From Bacteroidaceae bacterium (lineage in GTDB: Bacteria; Bacteroidota; Bacteroidia; Bacteroidales; Bacteroidaceae): a stretch of 64,000 bases of DNA. Within the stretch, counting starts at the first letter, position 1. The number at the start of each line of letters is the position of its first letter. The notes beneath the pieces were generated by a model. That model saw only the letters and a list, made by a program, of their open reading frames with translations. It made no database searches and had not been told where the DNA came from. The stretch is taken from contig JAEESE010000004.1 of assembly GCA_016286165.1 (NCBI GenBank), positions 1-64,000 of the forward strand, read 5' to 3'. The position numbers were made by a program, and so were the translations under genes. This document shows, piece after piece, positions 24,335 to 33,350 of the stretch.

Positions 24335-26467
24335 TCAAGCATAGCTATGCATACCGCCCAGGATATAGTTGACGCCGAAATATGTCATCAGGATACTGAG
24401 GAATGCGAAGGTCATATAAAGATGGTAGAATAAGGGGGAGGAGCCTACCCCTATCCCCTCCCGGGAGGGGGACTCATGTCTTCGGGGATGGAATGAGTTA
24501 TGGGCCGGTGCGGCGTATATCATAAATGTGATGAGCGCCCAAGTCTCCTTCGGGTCCCACGACCAGTAGGTCCCCCACGACAGGTTTGCCCAAATAGCGC
24601 CTATGAAGATGCCAAAGCCAAGGAAGGTGAGAGCGGGATAGAGCATAAGCTGCGACAGCAACGTCATCTCTTCGGCCTTGCTGCGCACAAGAAGTGCTGT
24701 GAGCGAACTTACGAAAGTGAGCGACAAGAGGGCATAAGCCATCATTATCACCGACACATGGATGGTGAGCAGCGGCGAATTGAGCACAGGCATCAGCGGT
24801 GTCATCTGAGGATCCATCTGCGAGATGTGGCTCACGAGTAGCAGGAAGCCTGAGAGCAGGAAACCGAAGGTGAGCATCAACGGGAACCTACGGCTCATGA
24901 ACAACGCCAGCAGCATTATGCACCAAGCCAGAACGAGCATCGTCTCATAGCCATTGGACATGGGCACAGTGCCTGTAACTATACAACGCAGTACAAGGCA
25001 AATGGTTAAGGCGCACAGGGCCAGAAACAAAGCGAAGCGGAAGAGGGAGAAGCTCCCTATAATCCCCCGGCGGGGGGTGAAGAATGAAGAATGAAGAGTG
25101 AAGAATGAAGAATGAGGAATGAAGGGGGAGGAGGATGGTTCACTCATCGCCTTAGGTCGAATGATGCCGATGAAGAACAGTACAAAACCGAGCGTGAGGC
25201 AAGCCATGAACAGAATGGTGGCAAAAGGCACCTTATTGTAGATACGCTCTGCCCTAATGCGCAAGGCGCTGGGCAACGAGCCCTGACCGAAGGTTCTCTG
25301 ATAGAGATACATGCGAGAGATGTACTGATCGGCAACACCGAAACGGGCTGCCTGAACCTCGCCATTGAGATGGGTGAAAACGTCGCGAATGTATTTCTGA
25401 TGCTCGGCATCCATTGTTTCAGGCAGCGTGCCGGTGGGAGCATACCATGTGATCTGACCATCTGTATCGTAAGGGAACAGTTTTAGGAGCGTGCCTTGAT
25501 GCAACTGCGTGATGAGCATCTGCTTCTCCTGCATCTTCATTGGTTTCTTGTCCTGCTTGAGGGGCTCGTTCACCCAATCGTCGTAGTAGAAGATGAAGCC
25601 TGTGAGCACTTGCTCGGCTGTATAACGTCCGTAGTGGCGACTGCCGTAGAGTTTCTTGGTGAAGTCGAGGGCAAAGGTCTGAACGGGGCAGACACGGTCG
25701 TTGTATACGATGAAGAGGCGACCGAACTGCTCAGCCGTTTCGGCAGGCAACACGCGGGGAGCGGGCGAAGCGGCATGGGCTACGACACCAAACACACAAA
25801 GCACGGCAACAGCCGAAGCACGGCGCAGCAGTTGGCGGAAGGAGCCACGGGGGTCTATGAGCATCCAGACGAGGGATACAAAGAGCAGGGCGTAGCCGGC
25901 ATAAGTGACAGGGATACCCCACGGGTCGCTGTTCATGGCGAGGATGCTGCCTTGAAGGTCTTCGTCGTAACTGCTCTGAATGAAACGGCAGCCACGATGA
26001 GTGGCTATGTGGTTCATGGAAATGGTGGCAGGCTGACTGTCGAGGGTGACGTAGGACAGGTAGTCGGCAGGAGCCTGTGTGCCTTCATAGTACTTTATCT
26101 CGAAACGATCCAAGGTAACGGCAAACGGCAACTGATGTACTCGCATGTCCTTTGTGATGTAGCGGGTAGTGGGTTCGCCCTGACGGAGGTGCACCATGCC
26201 CCGAACAGACGTGAGATGTGTGAGCAGGGCGCCTGCCAGGATAATCACGAACGAGAGGTGAAGAGCCTCTACCGACGGCCTCCGCACCTTACGTTTGATA
26301 AAATAAAAGGCGGCAACGGCTACAAGCATAGCCCATAGCGCCGAGAACCACCAGGCGCCATAGATATTGTCGGCAACGTAGGATGTGCCATGGTATTTCT
26401 CAACAATCGTGGCGGCTGCCAAAACGACAACCACCACGATGTATAGTATGATTACGATGCGCTTCAT
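24335..26467 (-). CDS. ResB-CcsA fusion, system II cytochrome c biogenesis
   Basis: 710 residues. The N-terminal part (to about 440) is ResB-like: two early spans, a soluble region with HLRQGEPTTRYI, and a further span near 210. The C-terminal part (about 470-710) is CcsA-like with six or more spans and the haem-binding WGTYWSWDPKETW at about 627. The fusion is typical of Bacteroidetes and attaches haem to exported apocytochromes. Two odd insertions exist: a linker at 440-470 encoded by a 7-bp simple repeat, and a GC-rich palindromic element at about 665-678. It follows the di-haem gene by 30 nt, which it likely serves. Confidence 0.9.
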   Translation of the reverse strand: MKRIVIILYIVVVVVLAAATIVEKYHGTSYVADNIYGAWWFSALWAMLVAVAAFYFIKRKVRRPSVEALHLSFVIILAGALLTHLTSVRGMVHLRQGEPTTRYITKDMRVHQLPFAVTLDRFEIKYYEGTQAPADYLSYVTLDSQPATISMNHIATHRGCRFIQSSYDEDLQGSILAMNSDPWGIPVTYAGYALLFVSLVWMLIDPRGSFRQLLRRASAVAVLCVFGVVAHAASPAPRVLPAETAEQFGRLFIVYNDRVCPVQTFALDFTKKLYGSRHYGRYTAEQVLTGFIFYYDDWVNEPLKQDKKPMKMQEKQMLITQLHQGTLLKLFPYDTDGQITWYAPTGTLPETMDAEHQKYIRDVFTHLNGEVQAARFGVADQYISRMYLYQRTFGQGSLPSALRIRAERIYNKVPFATILFMACLTLGFVLFFIGIIRPKAMSEPSSSPFIPHSSFFTLHSSFFTPRRGIIGSFSLFRFALFLALCALTICLVLRCIVTGTVPMSNGYETMLVLAWCIMLLALFMSRRFPLMLTFGFLLSGFLLLVSHISQMDPQMTPLMPVLNSPLLTIHVSVIMMAYALLSLTFVSSLTALLVRSKAEEMTLLSQLMLYPALTFLGFGIFIGAIWANLSWGTYWSWDPKETWALITFMIYAAPAHNSFHPRRHESPSREGIGVGSSPLFYHLYMTFAFLSILMTYFGVNYILGGMHSYA
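24435..24475. repeat. GC-rich palindromic element in the CcsA domain
   Basis: A palindrome-bearing stretch (CCCCTCCCGGGAGGGG core with CCTACCCC beside it) encodes SPSREGIGVGSSP in frame. Sequence type is shared with 34468-34506, 38824-38868, 39009-39054 and 39176-39218. Confidence 0.7.
25081..25122. repeat. Six 7-bp repeats inside the ResB-CcsA gene
   Basis: AGAATGA occurs six times in tandem, with two one-base variants (AGAGTGA, GGAATGA). On the minus strand it encodes HSSFFTLHSSFFT in the linker between domains. Because 7 is not a multiple of 3, loss or gain of one unit shifts the frame. Confidence 0.85.
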
Positions 26468-26497
26468 ACTTTATTAACGTAAAGGCATAAGCCTTTA

Positions 26498-28246
26498 TTA
26501 TATAGCTTCGATGAATTTTATCACGGCATCGCGGTCTTCTTTCTTCAAACGATAGAATTTCTCTGTTGATCCGTAGGCGTCAGACTCCTTGGAATAGCCA
26601 TGCCACATTATGGCTTCGAGCACCGTGCGAGCACGGCAGTCGTGCAAACGGTCGTCGGCACCCGTGAGCTGCAGCGAGAGGCCACGGCCCCACAGCGGCG
26701 TGGTGCGGCACCAGCCTGTGCGGATATCGTTTTTCATGAAGAGACGGTGCTGAACCATATCGGTATATGGCCATATGGTCTGGTTGGGGAAACGGGGCAG
26801 CATCTGCGATGCATCCTTACCAACGCTCTGGGCGTAGGCCTTGGTGGCAGCGTCAACCCACATACGGTCGTTACCGGTCTTCCACGACGGACGATGACAT
26901 TGAGCACAGCCCATCTGCGTGAACAGTTCCTTGCCGCGCTGTACAAGTGCGTCGTCGAGGTTACGAGCTGCCGGCACAGCCAATCCACGGTGCCATACCA
27001 TGAACTGATAGTACTGCTTGTCGGTCATCTCTTCCTTTCCGTTGTACGGCGCGCCGTTGAAGAGGTAGTTGTCGAACGTCTCTTTCTTGGCTATCGATGA
27101 ACAGCTCAGAATCTCATTGACGCGAGCGGCTATGCCCTCCTCGGTGCCGTCGGCATAGTAAGGATGCAGGATGCTCCACGGCGAAGCGCCGTGCTGTTTG
27201 ATATAGTCAATGACCTCGGCATCCTCGCTCTGAGCCTTAGCCCAAGCGGGAGTGCTGTAAAGCCAATGACGGTCGGAACGCGTCACGTTGGTAATATTCC
27301 AAATGGCATTAGCACCGGCGCCGTCCTGAAGAGTGCCGCGCGTCATAGCATAAGTGAAACGCTTGAGCGGACCGTGGTCGCCGTGATGCTTGCCGGTATC
27401 GTTGTAGCCCGCTGCATAGTAAGCCGAAGGCTTGAATCTGCCGGCTTCCTTATCCCACATGGCGGGATTGAGTTCCACGTATTTCGACTCGGCCAGCCAT
27501 TGAGCCTCGATATCCTCGTCGGTGAGGGCGTCGAGCAAGCCTGTGCCGTAGATGCCGATGGTGGATTCCAATCGTACCTCGTAGTTGGTAGGCTTGGGAT
27601 TAGTGTTGAAGGCTGACTGGGGAATGGTGACCTCGGGATAGATGAGCTCGTACCGCTCGCCATCCTCAAACTGCATCGGCAGGCCGCTCTCCATGGCCGT
27701 AACGTTTTTCCACTCTATATTAATCTGTGTCTCGTCGATAGGCGCCTTGAAGGGCGACATGGCTTGTGTCTGAGGCATACCTGTCACCTCGCTGATGTAG
27801 GCGTTGTTGTCGGGATGATAGATGACGAGCAGATAGCCGTTGCCAATCTGGTTGGCGCGATACTCGGTCTGACGCTTGCCGTGGCCGTAGCTGGGGTGAC
27901 AAGCAATACATGAGTTGCGCACCCAGGCGGGGCCAAGGCCCTTGCGGGGCTCTTGCTCAAAGGTATAGAGGTGCTCGAAGAAGTCCTCGCCGGTGGTGAA
28001 GTCCTCTTCCATGCCGGCTACGTTGGTCACGGCAGGTGCCGGTGCCGAATAGCTGGCCTTATCGGTAGTGCCGAGCTGTCCGCCGGGGAACCACTCATCG
28101 GCGGTGAAATTGCCTGTAGCCTTACCGAACACCTCCTCGTCAGGCGTCAGGTCGCCAAGACCTATCGGAGTGTCATCGTCAAGACACGACGTTAACAGCC
28201 CAACTGCCAACAGGCTCATGATAAACGGTTTTGATAACTTGTTCAT
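26498..28246 (-). CDS. Di-haem DUF1111 (thiol oxidoreductase-like) lipoprotein
   Basis: 582 residues, lipoprotein signal (VGLLTSCLDDD). Two c-type haem sites are visible: CIACH at about 113-117 and CAQCH at about 446-451. The family (DUF1111, di-haem oxidoreductase) resembles MauG and cytochrome c peroxidases, and in many bacteria it is encoded beside imelysins in iron-uptake loci. Its place after the imelysin and before the ResB-CcsA gene supports a role as an envelope redox partner. The reaction is unproven. Confidence 0.88.
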   Translation of the reverse strand: MNKLSKPFIMSLLAVGLLTSCLDDDTPIGLGDLTPDEEVFGKATGNFTADEWFPGGQLGTTDKASYSAPAPAVTNVAGMEEDFTTGEDFFEHLYTFEQEPRKGLGPAWVRNSCIACHPSYGHGKRQTEYRANQIGNGYLLVIYHPDNNAYISEVTGMPQTQAMSPFKAPIDETQINIEWKNVTAMESGLPMQFEDGERYELIYPEVTIPQSAFNTNPKPTNYEVRLESTIGIYGTGLLDALTDEDIEAQWLAESKYVELNPAMWDKEAGRFKPSAYYAAGYNDTGKHHGDHGPLKRFTYAMTRGTLQDGAGANAIWNITNVTRSDRHWLYSTPAWAKAQSEDAEVIDYIKQHGASPWSILHPYYADGTEEGIAARVNEILSCSSIAKKETFDNYLFNGAPYNGKEEMTDKQYYQFMVWHRGLAVPAARNLDDALVQRGKELFTQMGCAQCHRPSWKTGNDRMWVDAATKAYAQSVGKDASQMLPRFPNQTIWPYTDMVQHRLFMKNDIRTGWCRTTPLWGRGLSLQLTGADDRLHDCRARTVLEAIMWHGYSKESDAYGSTEKFYRLKKEDRDAVIKFIEAI

Positions 28247-28321
28247 AATCTATTAGTTGTTACAAAATATTTCTTTCTTTCAATAATACCACAACAAATA
28301 AATCCAAGTGGAACATTGGCT

Positions 28322-29653
28322 TTATTCTGTGATGGAATCCCAATTGTCGGGTTCGTTGAAGTCCTTGCCCCAAATCACGCTGCAGTACTTCACGAAAGGC
28401 GACGGCATATAGCTGATGCGCTCTATGGCGCTGACGTAAGCACCCTCGACAGCCGAGTTCACCTTGTCGGCATTCACGCTGGCAAAGAAGGTGTGGAAGC
28501 TGTAGGTGTTTGCAGTCTTGTCGGTTGAGCCGAGCCAAATATTACGTATCGAACGGATATTGTCGCGGAAGTCGGTGATGGAGTTGTAGCTGTAGGGCGA
28601 CTCGACATAGGCAATATCACCTGCAGAGAACGGGTTGGCAATCTTGGCGGTGCCTACTTCGTTGCAGATGGCCAGGCAAGAACCTTCATCGTCGCTAAGC
28701 ACTTGGGCAATAGCTGCCTTCAGCATCGGGAAAGTGCTCTTGCTGCCACTGATGCCGGCCTTTGTCAGATTGTCGCCATAGGACAGGCCGCTGGCCGTTC
28801 TGTAATCCAAGCCGGCGGCTTTGACCACAGCCATGCGGTTGGCATTGGAGGCCGTTTCGCCTTCCCACGCCACCTGAAGCTGGTAGCATCGCTGCTTGAG
28901 CAGAGTGCAGATAGTCTGAGCGTAAGCCAGTTCCTGTGCACCGGTAATCTTCTCGAAGTTAACATAAGTATCATTGCCCTGCAGTTCTGCAACTTTGCGG
29001 TTCTGACCGTTGCGGAAGAGGATAAACTCCAAGGCATGGAAGCCGAGAATGCTGGCATCCTCTAACATTTCATCGTTCATGCCATTGTTGAAGTAGTTCA
29101 ACAGCAGAGAGCGGTTCAGAGGCCACGAGTCGATAGTGGGGTCAATGTCAAAGTCGGAGGCTGCGCCGCCAAGGAAGGCTTCCGAGCGTTCCCAGTTCTT
29201 GCGGGCGGCCTTGAAGTCCTGACATGCCTTGTCGATCTGAGCCTGTGTGATAGTGTTCACAGTGAGGCCGTGCAGCGTCTTTTCCAAGTCCTCCACATCG
29301 TCGGCCAGTTGCTTATAAGTAGGTACGATGACGTTTGCCACCACGTTCTCAAGCACCTTGCGCAAGTACGATTCCTGTGCTTCGCTAAGCTTTGCAGCGG
29401 CAATGGTGGAGTTAGCTTTTTCCAGTTCGCTGTTTAGTTTCAGGCAGTTGTCTATGGCAAGCTGCCCGAACTGACGGTTGCTGTAGCTGGCAGCGTCGGT
29501 GTTGAGTGGATAACTGTCCTGATCAACCAAAGGAGTTGTGGTAACCACATTGAACTGATTGTCGTTCTCTTCGTTTTCTTCGTTGTCGTTGTCGCAGGCA
29601 ACGAATGCAAGTCCCATCAAGAGGGCTGCCATTGCATAAATCTGTTTTTTCAT
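28322..29653 (-). CDS. Imelysin-family (peptidase M75) lipoprotein
   Basis: 443 residues with a lipoprotein signal (MGLAFVACDND) and an acidic linker. Two four-helix bundles follow, typical of imelysins. The signature GxHxxE is seen as GFHALEF near residue 204, and WERSEAFLGG with DPTIDSWPLNRS is the usual first-bundle motif. Imelysins (IrpA, EfeO relatives) take part in iron uptake and are not proven proteases. It lies between the porin and the di-haem gene with gaps of about 75 nt, so they form one operon. Confidence 0.9.
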   Translation of the reverse strand: MKKQIYAMAALLMGLAFVACDNDNEENEENDNQFNVVTTTPLVDQDSYPLNTDAASYSNRQFGQLAIDNCLKLNSELEKANSTIAAAKLSEAQESYLRKVLENVVANVIVPTYKQLADDVEDLEKTLHGLTVNTITQAQIDKACQDFKAARKNWERSEAFLGGAASDFDIDPTIDSWPLNRSLLLNYFNNGMNDEMLEDASILGFHALEFILFRNGQNRKVAELQGNDTYVNFEKITGAQELAYAQTICTLLKQRCYQLQVAWEGETASNANRMAVVKAAGLDYRTASGLSYGDNLTKAGISGSKSTFPMLKAAIAQVLSDDEGSCLAICNEVGTAKIANPFSAGDIAYVESPYSYNSITDFRDNIRSIRNIWLGSTDKTANTYSFHTFFASVNADKVNSAVEGAYVSAIERISYMPSPFVKYCSVIWGKDFNEPDNWDSITE

Positions 29654-29725
29654 CGTTGATTGGCTTTAATTATTAAATGTATGTTTTCTCTTTTAATCTC
29701 GAACCATTAATCCTTAAATCAGTCT

Positions 29726-31015
29726 CTACAAAAAGAATCCTTCGTAGGCAATGCCGATGTTCACCGACGGCTCGTCGTTGTAAATGCTTTTCAAGAAACG
29801 TTTAGAGTATTCTCCCTTTATGACAATCTGACGTATCGGATGGTAGTTGAAACCTACGGCCATACGTTTCACGGCGGTATAATCATAGCTCACCCCATTC
29901 GTATTGCTTGCATAAGGATTGTAGGTCTCAAAGCGTCCGAAAAGGAACATACGTTGACTGCGCTGACGCAAGCTGTGAATCTGCGAGAATATATCATAGC
30001 CTGCCTCTATGCCTACAGCATATGCATGACTGCTGACGAAAGCGGAGTGCTTGTACGGTGATTTGGAGCTCAAACGGTTGTACATGTATTTCAGTTGTGC
30101 CGCATCACCCAAATAGCCATAATCAGCCTGTCCGCGAACAATCCAGTTGTGGGCATTGTAAGTGAAGTCCAAGGCACCTATGGCTACCTGCCCCTTATAC
30201 GTGGCGCCCGCTCCGTTAGCGTCGTTGGGATAAGTATTTCCTATACTATGACCATAGTAACCGCTCAGTCCTATACGCAGTCCAGGCACCGAGTAGTTGT
30301 CAATGCGAAGCGCTGTGCCATACTTGTTGGCAACATCAAATTCCAGCGGCGAAGCAGGACCACGGTTTATCCAACCGATATTGGTGAAATTATCGGCGTT
30401 CAGGCCGGCGATGAGCTGTGCCTCATAACGGAAATCTTTGTACCGTCCCCAAAACGAAAGACCCGTCTGGTGCCAGGTCGAAGGCAGAATCGTGTTCTCG
30501 CCCTCAGGACGATAGACGGTGAAGAAGTTCAGAGGCTCGTGATGCGCGTTGTTAAGGCCTACTGGTACTATAATGTGACCGGCACGGATATTAGCCCAAC
30601 GAGCAAAGGACTTCTGCAGCCAGAACTGTTCCAAGGCGACCTCGCCGCCATGCTCGGTCTCCTGTTCCCACTCACCACCTTCCTCGTCTTCCTTTTCGTA
30701 GGCTATGCCAGCGCCGCCGTGCTCAAACTCTATCTCAGTACCGAAACTCCAACCTTTGCCGAAGTCGTACCCAAGATAGATTACAGCATGAGGAATATCA
30801 AAACGGCCATGGCTTGGATCGTTGCGGTGCTCCTCGGGTTGACTATATCGACTTACGTGGTCGCTAAAGAAATTACGTGAGTAGGCCACTTCGCCATAAC
30901 CTCCCACGGTCAGGCGCGACGCAAAGCGCGCCAGCTTTGTGCTGTCGGCGTTTTCCTGGGCATGACCAGTCGCACACACAGCCAAAATTAATAATGAAAA
31001 AAACAATCTTTGCAT
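29726..31015 (-). CDS. Outer-membrane beta-barrel porin
   Basis: 429 residues with a signal peptide (LLILAVCATGHAQ) and alternating strands ending in the C-terminal aromatic signature IAYEGFFL. The region DIPHAVIYLGYDFGKGWSFG and a Glu-rich loop (about 115-135, EKEDEEGGEWEQETEHGGE-type) resemble phosphate-selective or metal-associated porins. Gene order places it first in the imelysin operon, preceded by a good promoter. The acidic, His-bearing loop suggests cation passage, which is inference. Confidence 0.82.
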   Translation of the reverse strand: MQRLFFSLLILAVCATGHAQENADSTKLARFASRLTVGGYGEVAYSRNFFSDHVSRYSQPEEHRNDPSHGRFDIPHAVIYLGYDFGKGWSFGTEIEFEHGGAGIAYEKEDEEGGEWEQETEHGGEVALEQFWLQKSFARWANIRAGHIIVPVGLNNAHHEPLNFFTVYRPEGENTILPSTWHQTGLSFWGRYKDFRYEAQLIAGLNADNFTNIGWINRGPASPLEFDVANKYGTALRIDNYSVPGLRIGLSGYYGHSIGNTYPNDANGAGATYKGQVAIGALDFTYNAHNWIVRGQADYGYLGDAAQLKYMYNRLSSKSPYKHSAFVSSHAYAVGIEAGYDIFSQIHSLRQRSQRMFLFGRFETYNPYASNTNGVSYDYTAVKRMAVGFNYHPIRQIVIKGEYSKRFLKSIYNDEPSVNIGIAYEGFFL

Positions 31016-31044
31016 AAACCTGAATATGTTTTATAATTCGGGTG

Positions 31045-31075
31045 CAAAGATAGGAATAATTTCAACAACTCACAA
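31045..31075 (-). promoter_or_regulatory. Promoter of the porin-imelysin operon
   Basis: Minus strand: TTG, a 20-bp spacer and TATCTTTG (31052-31045), 30 nt upstream of the porin start at 31015. The match to the Bacteroidetes consensus is good. Bases 31076-31194 contain no gene; no terminator for the cobalamin operon was found there. Confidence 0.7.
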
Positions 31076-31194
31076 TCCCCAAAATCGGGTAATTAGCAAT
31101 ACCTAAAATTGATTAGTGGAGCATTAGAAAGCATGATGAGTATAATAGAAAATAGGTATTTGGAGCGTGGTTGTGAGGCTATATGGCTTTTGGG

Positions 31195-32256
31195 TTATAA
31201 TGTTTTGAGGAGTTCAAAGAGAAAAACGGCTGCCACGGCGAGATATTCAGCAAGGAAGCAAATGCGGAGGCTGGTGCGAAGGTCGGCGGTGGTCAGCGGT
31301 CGATCGTTGGTGCCGATATAAGGTTTATCAATGAGTTCGCCGAAATAGATATGAGGACCTCCAAACCTACAATCTAGGATGCCTGCTAGCGCCGCCTCGG
31401 GGTAGCCGCTGTTGGGCGATGCATGACAACGCCCAAACTTTCGGACAAATCTCAAGAGAGAAACCTTTTTCTTGGGCTTATTGCCTGATGATTCCGTGCT
31501 ACTGTCGAGCTTATCAAGGTTTCTACTTTCACGAGAGACCGGGATTAGGGCCTTTGAAATAATCATCAGCAGGGCAGTCAGGCGGGCAGGGATATAGTTG
31601 GCAACATCGTCGATACGGGCAGCCCAACAGCCGAAATCGCGGTAACGCTCGGTGCGATAGCCTATCATAGAGTCAAGGGTATTGACCATCTTGTAGGCAA
31701 GCATGCCTGGCGCGCCAAGCAAAGCGAACCAGAAGAGGGGCGCTACGACACCGTCGCTAAGGTTTTCAGCCAAAGTCTCGAGAGCTGCCGTCCGCACTTC
31801 CTGCGCTGTTAGCTGGCTGGTGTCGCGTCCTACGATGCGAGCCACCTGCTGTCGGCCTTCATCCAAACTGCGGTCCAAAGCAAAGAACACATCACGAACC
31901 TCGCGAAAAAGGGTTGTGCCTGCGAGACAGTAAAACACCACTATCGCCATCAGCACCTCGCCCACTACCCCACCCCAAAAGGCTTGAGGCGCAGAGTCAT
32001 TCAGCGACGAGGGATTCAGATAATGGAAAACAAGCCATACCAAGCCGAAGACCAAGGCGATGCTCACTACGGCCAGGACTGCCCCTTTCAGCTTTCTGTT
32101 TCCGCCACGATTCAAGCGGCGCTCCCAAAAAGCTATCCATTTGCCAAAGCCGACAACAGGGTGAGGCAACCACATAGGATCACCCAAACAAAGGTCGAGC
32201 AACCAGCCGGCAAACAAAGGCACTATGACAAATGTCCAATCAGGCATATCGTACAT
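31195..32256 (-). CDS. cbiB: Adenosylcobinamide-phosphate synthase
   Basis: 353-residue inner-membrane enzyme attaching aminopropanol phosphate to adenosylcobyric acid. Motifs LLDLCLGDPMWLPHPVVGFG at the start, ALETLAENLSDGVVAPLFW in the middle and GRCHASPNSGYPEAALAG near the end are diagnostic. Between ALIPVS and FGRCHASP there is an extra hydrophilic stretch of about 30 residues (ESRNLDKLDSSTESSGNK and on), not usual for the family. It is the last gene of the cobalamin unit, 2 nt after cobD. Confidence 0.93.
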   Translation of the reverse strand: MYDMPDWTFVIVPLFAGWLLDLCLGDPMWLPHPVVGFGKWIAFWERRLNRGGNRKLKGAVLAVVSIALVFGLVWLVFHYLNPSSLNDSAPQAFWGGVVGEVLMAIVVFYCLAGTTLFREVRDVFFALDRSLDEGRQQVARIVGRDTSQLTAQEVRTAALETLAENLSDGVVAPLFWFALLGAPGMLAYKMVNTLDSMIGYRTERYRDFGCWAARIDDVANYIPARLTALLMIISKALIPVSRESRNLDKLDSSTESSGNKPKKKVSLLRFVRKFGRCHASPNSGYPEAALAGILDCRFGGPHIYFGELIDKPYIGTNDRPLTTADLRTSLRICFLAEYLAVAAVFLFELLKTL

Positions 32257-32258
32257 AA

Positions 32259-33302
32259 CTATTTCATTTGAAAGCTGTTCACAAACTCCTTGATCGCCGA
32301 TACGAGGGCATCGTTCTCGGCTGGCGTTTGGGCAGCGATACGAAAATGGCGGGACGTGAGCCCACGGAAATTAGAGGCGTCACGGATGAGAATTCCATGC
32401 TTGCGTGCAAGGTAATCCTTCAGGGCGGCAGCTGTGCCAACGGCCAATTTGCAGAGCATGAAATTTGTCTGCGAAGGCATGACCTGCACACCATCGATAG
32501 CAGTGAGGTTTTGACGGAGTCGCTGTGCTTCAGACAAATCGGGACGGCATTCGAGTTCATCGTGCTCGAGCAGATACTTGCCTGCTTCAATAGCCAACGA
32601 CGATACAGACCACGGCCGCAGACGACTACGAATCTGGCGAGCCAGACGCAGACTGGTAACGATATACCCTAACCTAAGTCCTGGGACGCCATAGTCCTTG
32701 GTCATGGAATGAATCTGCACTACGTTGCCGAGGCGCACAGCTGTTTTTGCCGTCATCAATGACACAGAAGTGTATTTCTCGTAGGACTGGTCTATGACCA
32801 CGAGCTTATAGGCTTTCAGCAGTTCACCTATCTGCTTTCGGCTCATGACGGCACCCGTTGGATTGTTGGGATTGCAGAGCCATAAGGAAGCATTTTCAAC
32901 AAACCCAGGCTTACAAGCTTGTATCCCTAACCTAATTCGCGAATTAAATAGGGCTTGTAGCACGATTAGGCCGGCCTTATTACAGGCATCGGTATATTCA
33001 CTGAACGTAGGTTCCAGAACAATGGCTTTCGGCAACCGTTTGCACACACTTTCCGCTATCAGGTAAATAGCCTCTGTAGCCCCGCTGGTAACGATAACAT
33101 TTCGTGGATCTACGCCAAGGCGCTCGGCTATCCGACGTTCCAACGACCACGCTTCCGGCTCGGGATAATGGTCGAGCAAGGCTGGTCGCTCCGCCAAATG
33201 AGCCATCAAGGCCTCGTGGGTGGAATGAGCACAGATATTCGACGAGAAATCGCTGATAATCTGCGAATAACGGTAGGCATCATCGCCGTGTCCTTCTATC
33301 AT
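32259..33302 (-). CDS. cobD: L-threonine-phosphate decarboxylase-type aminotransferase
   Basis: 347-residue class I/II PLP enzyme. The PLP region has SGATEAIYLI, CNPNNPTGAV, IDQSYEKYTS and the Schiff-base Lys in SMTKDYGVPGLRLGY. In cobalamin clusters this family is CobD, giving aminopropanol phosphate for CbiB, the next gene. A histidinol-phosphate aminotransferase is the alternative, but the context decides. At about residues 115-130 a palindromic DNA element encodes ALFNSRIRLGIQACK, which looks like an insertion in a variable loop. Confidence 0.88.
   Translation of the reverse strand: MIEGHGDDAYRYSQIISDFSSNICAHSTHEALMAHLAERPALLDHYPEPEAWSLERRIAERLGVDPRNVIVTSGATEAIYLIAESVCKRLPKAIVLEPTFSEYTDACNKAGLIVLQALFNSRIRLGIQACKPGFVENASLWLCNPNNPTGAVMSRKQIGELLKAYKLVVIDQSYEKYTSVSLMTAKTAVRLGNVVQIHSMTKDYGVPGLRLGYIVTSLRLARQIRSRLRPWSVSSLAIEAGKYLLEHDELECRPDLSEAQRLRQNLTAIDGVQVMPSQTNFMLCKLAVGTAAALKDYLARKHGILIRDASNFRGLTSRHFRIAAQTPAENDALVSAIKEFVNSFQMK
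32912..32960. repeat. Imperfect palindrome inside cobD
   Basis: TACAAGC...CCCTA...AATTCG faces CGAATT...TAGGG...GCTTGTA across an 8-bp TTCGCGAA-type centre. It is translated in frame (NSRIRLGIQACK). The sequence type differs from the GC-rich palindromes. Confidence 0.6.
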
Positions 33303-33350
33303 ATTGTTTCTTACTGATTAACGATTAAAAGATTGTAGGGCTTCGATGTT

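Noticed and set aside
32259..33302. Histidinol-phosphate aminotransferase (HisC)
   Set aside because: Same enzyme class, but it lies between cbiP and cbiB, so CobD is the better call.
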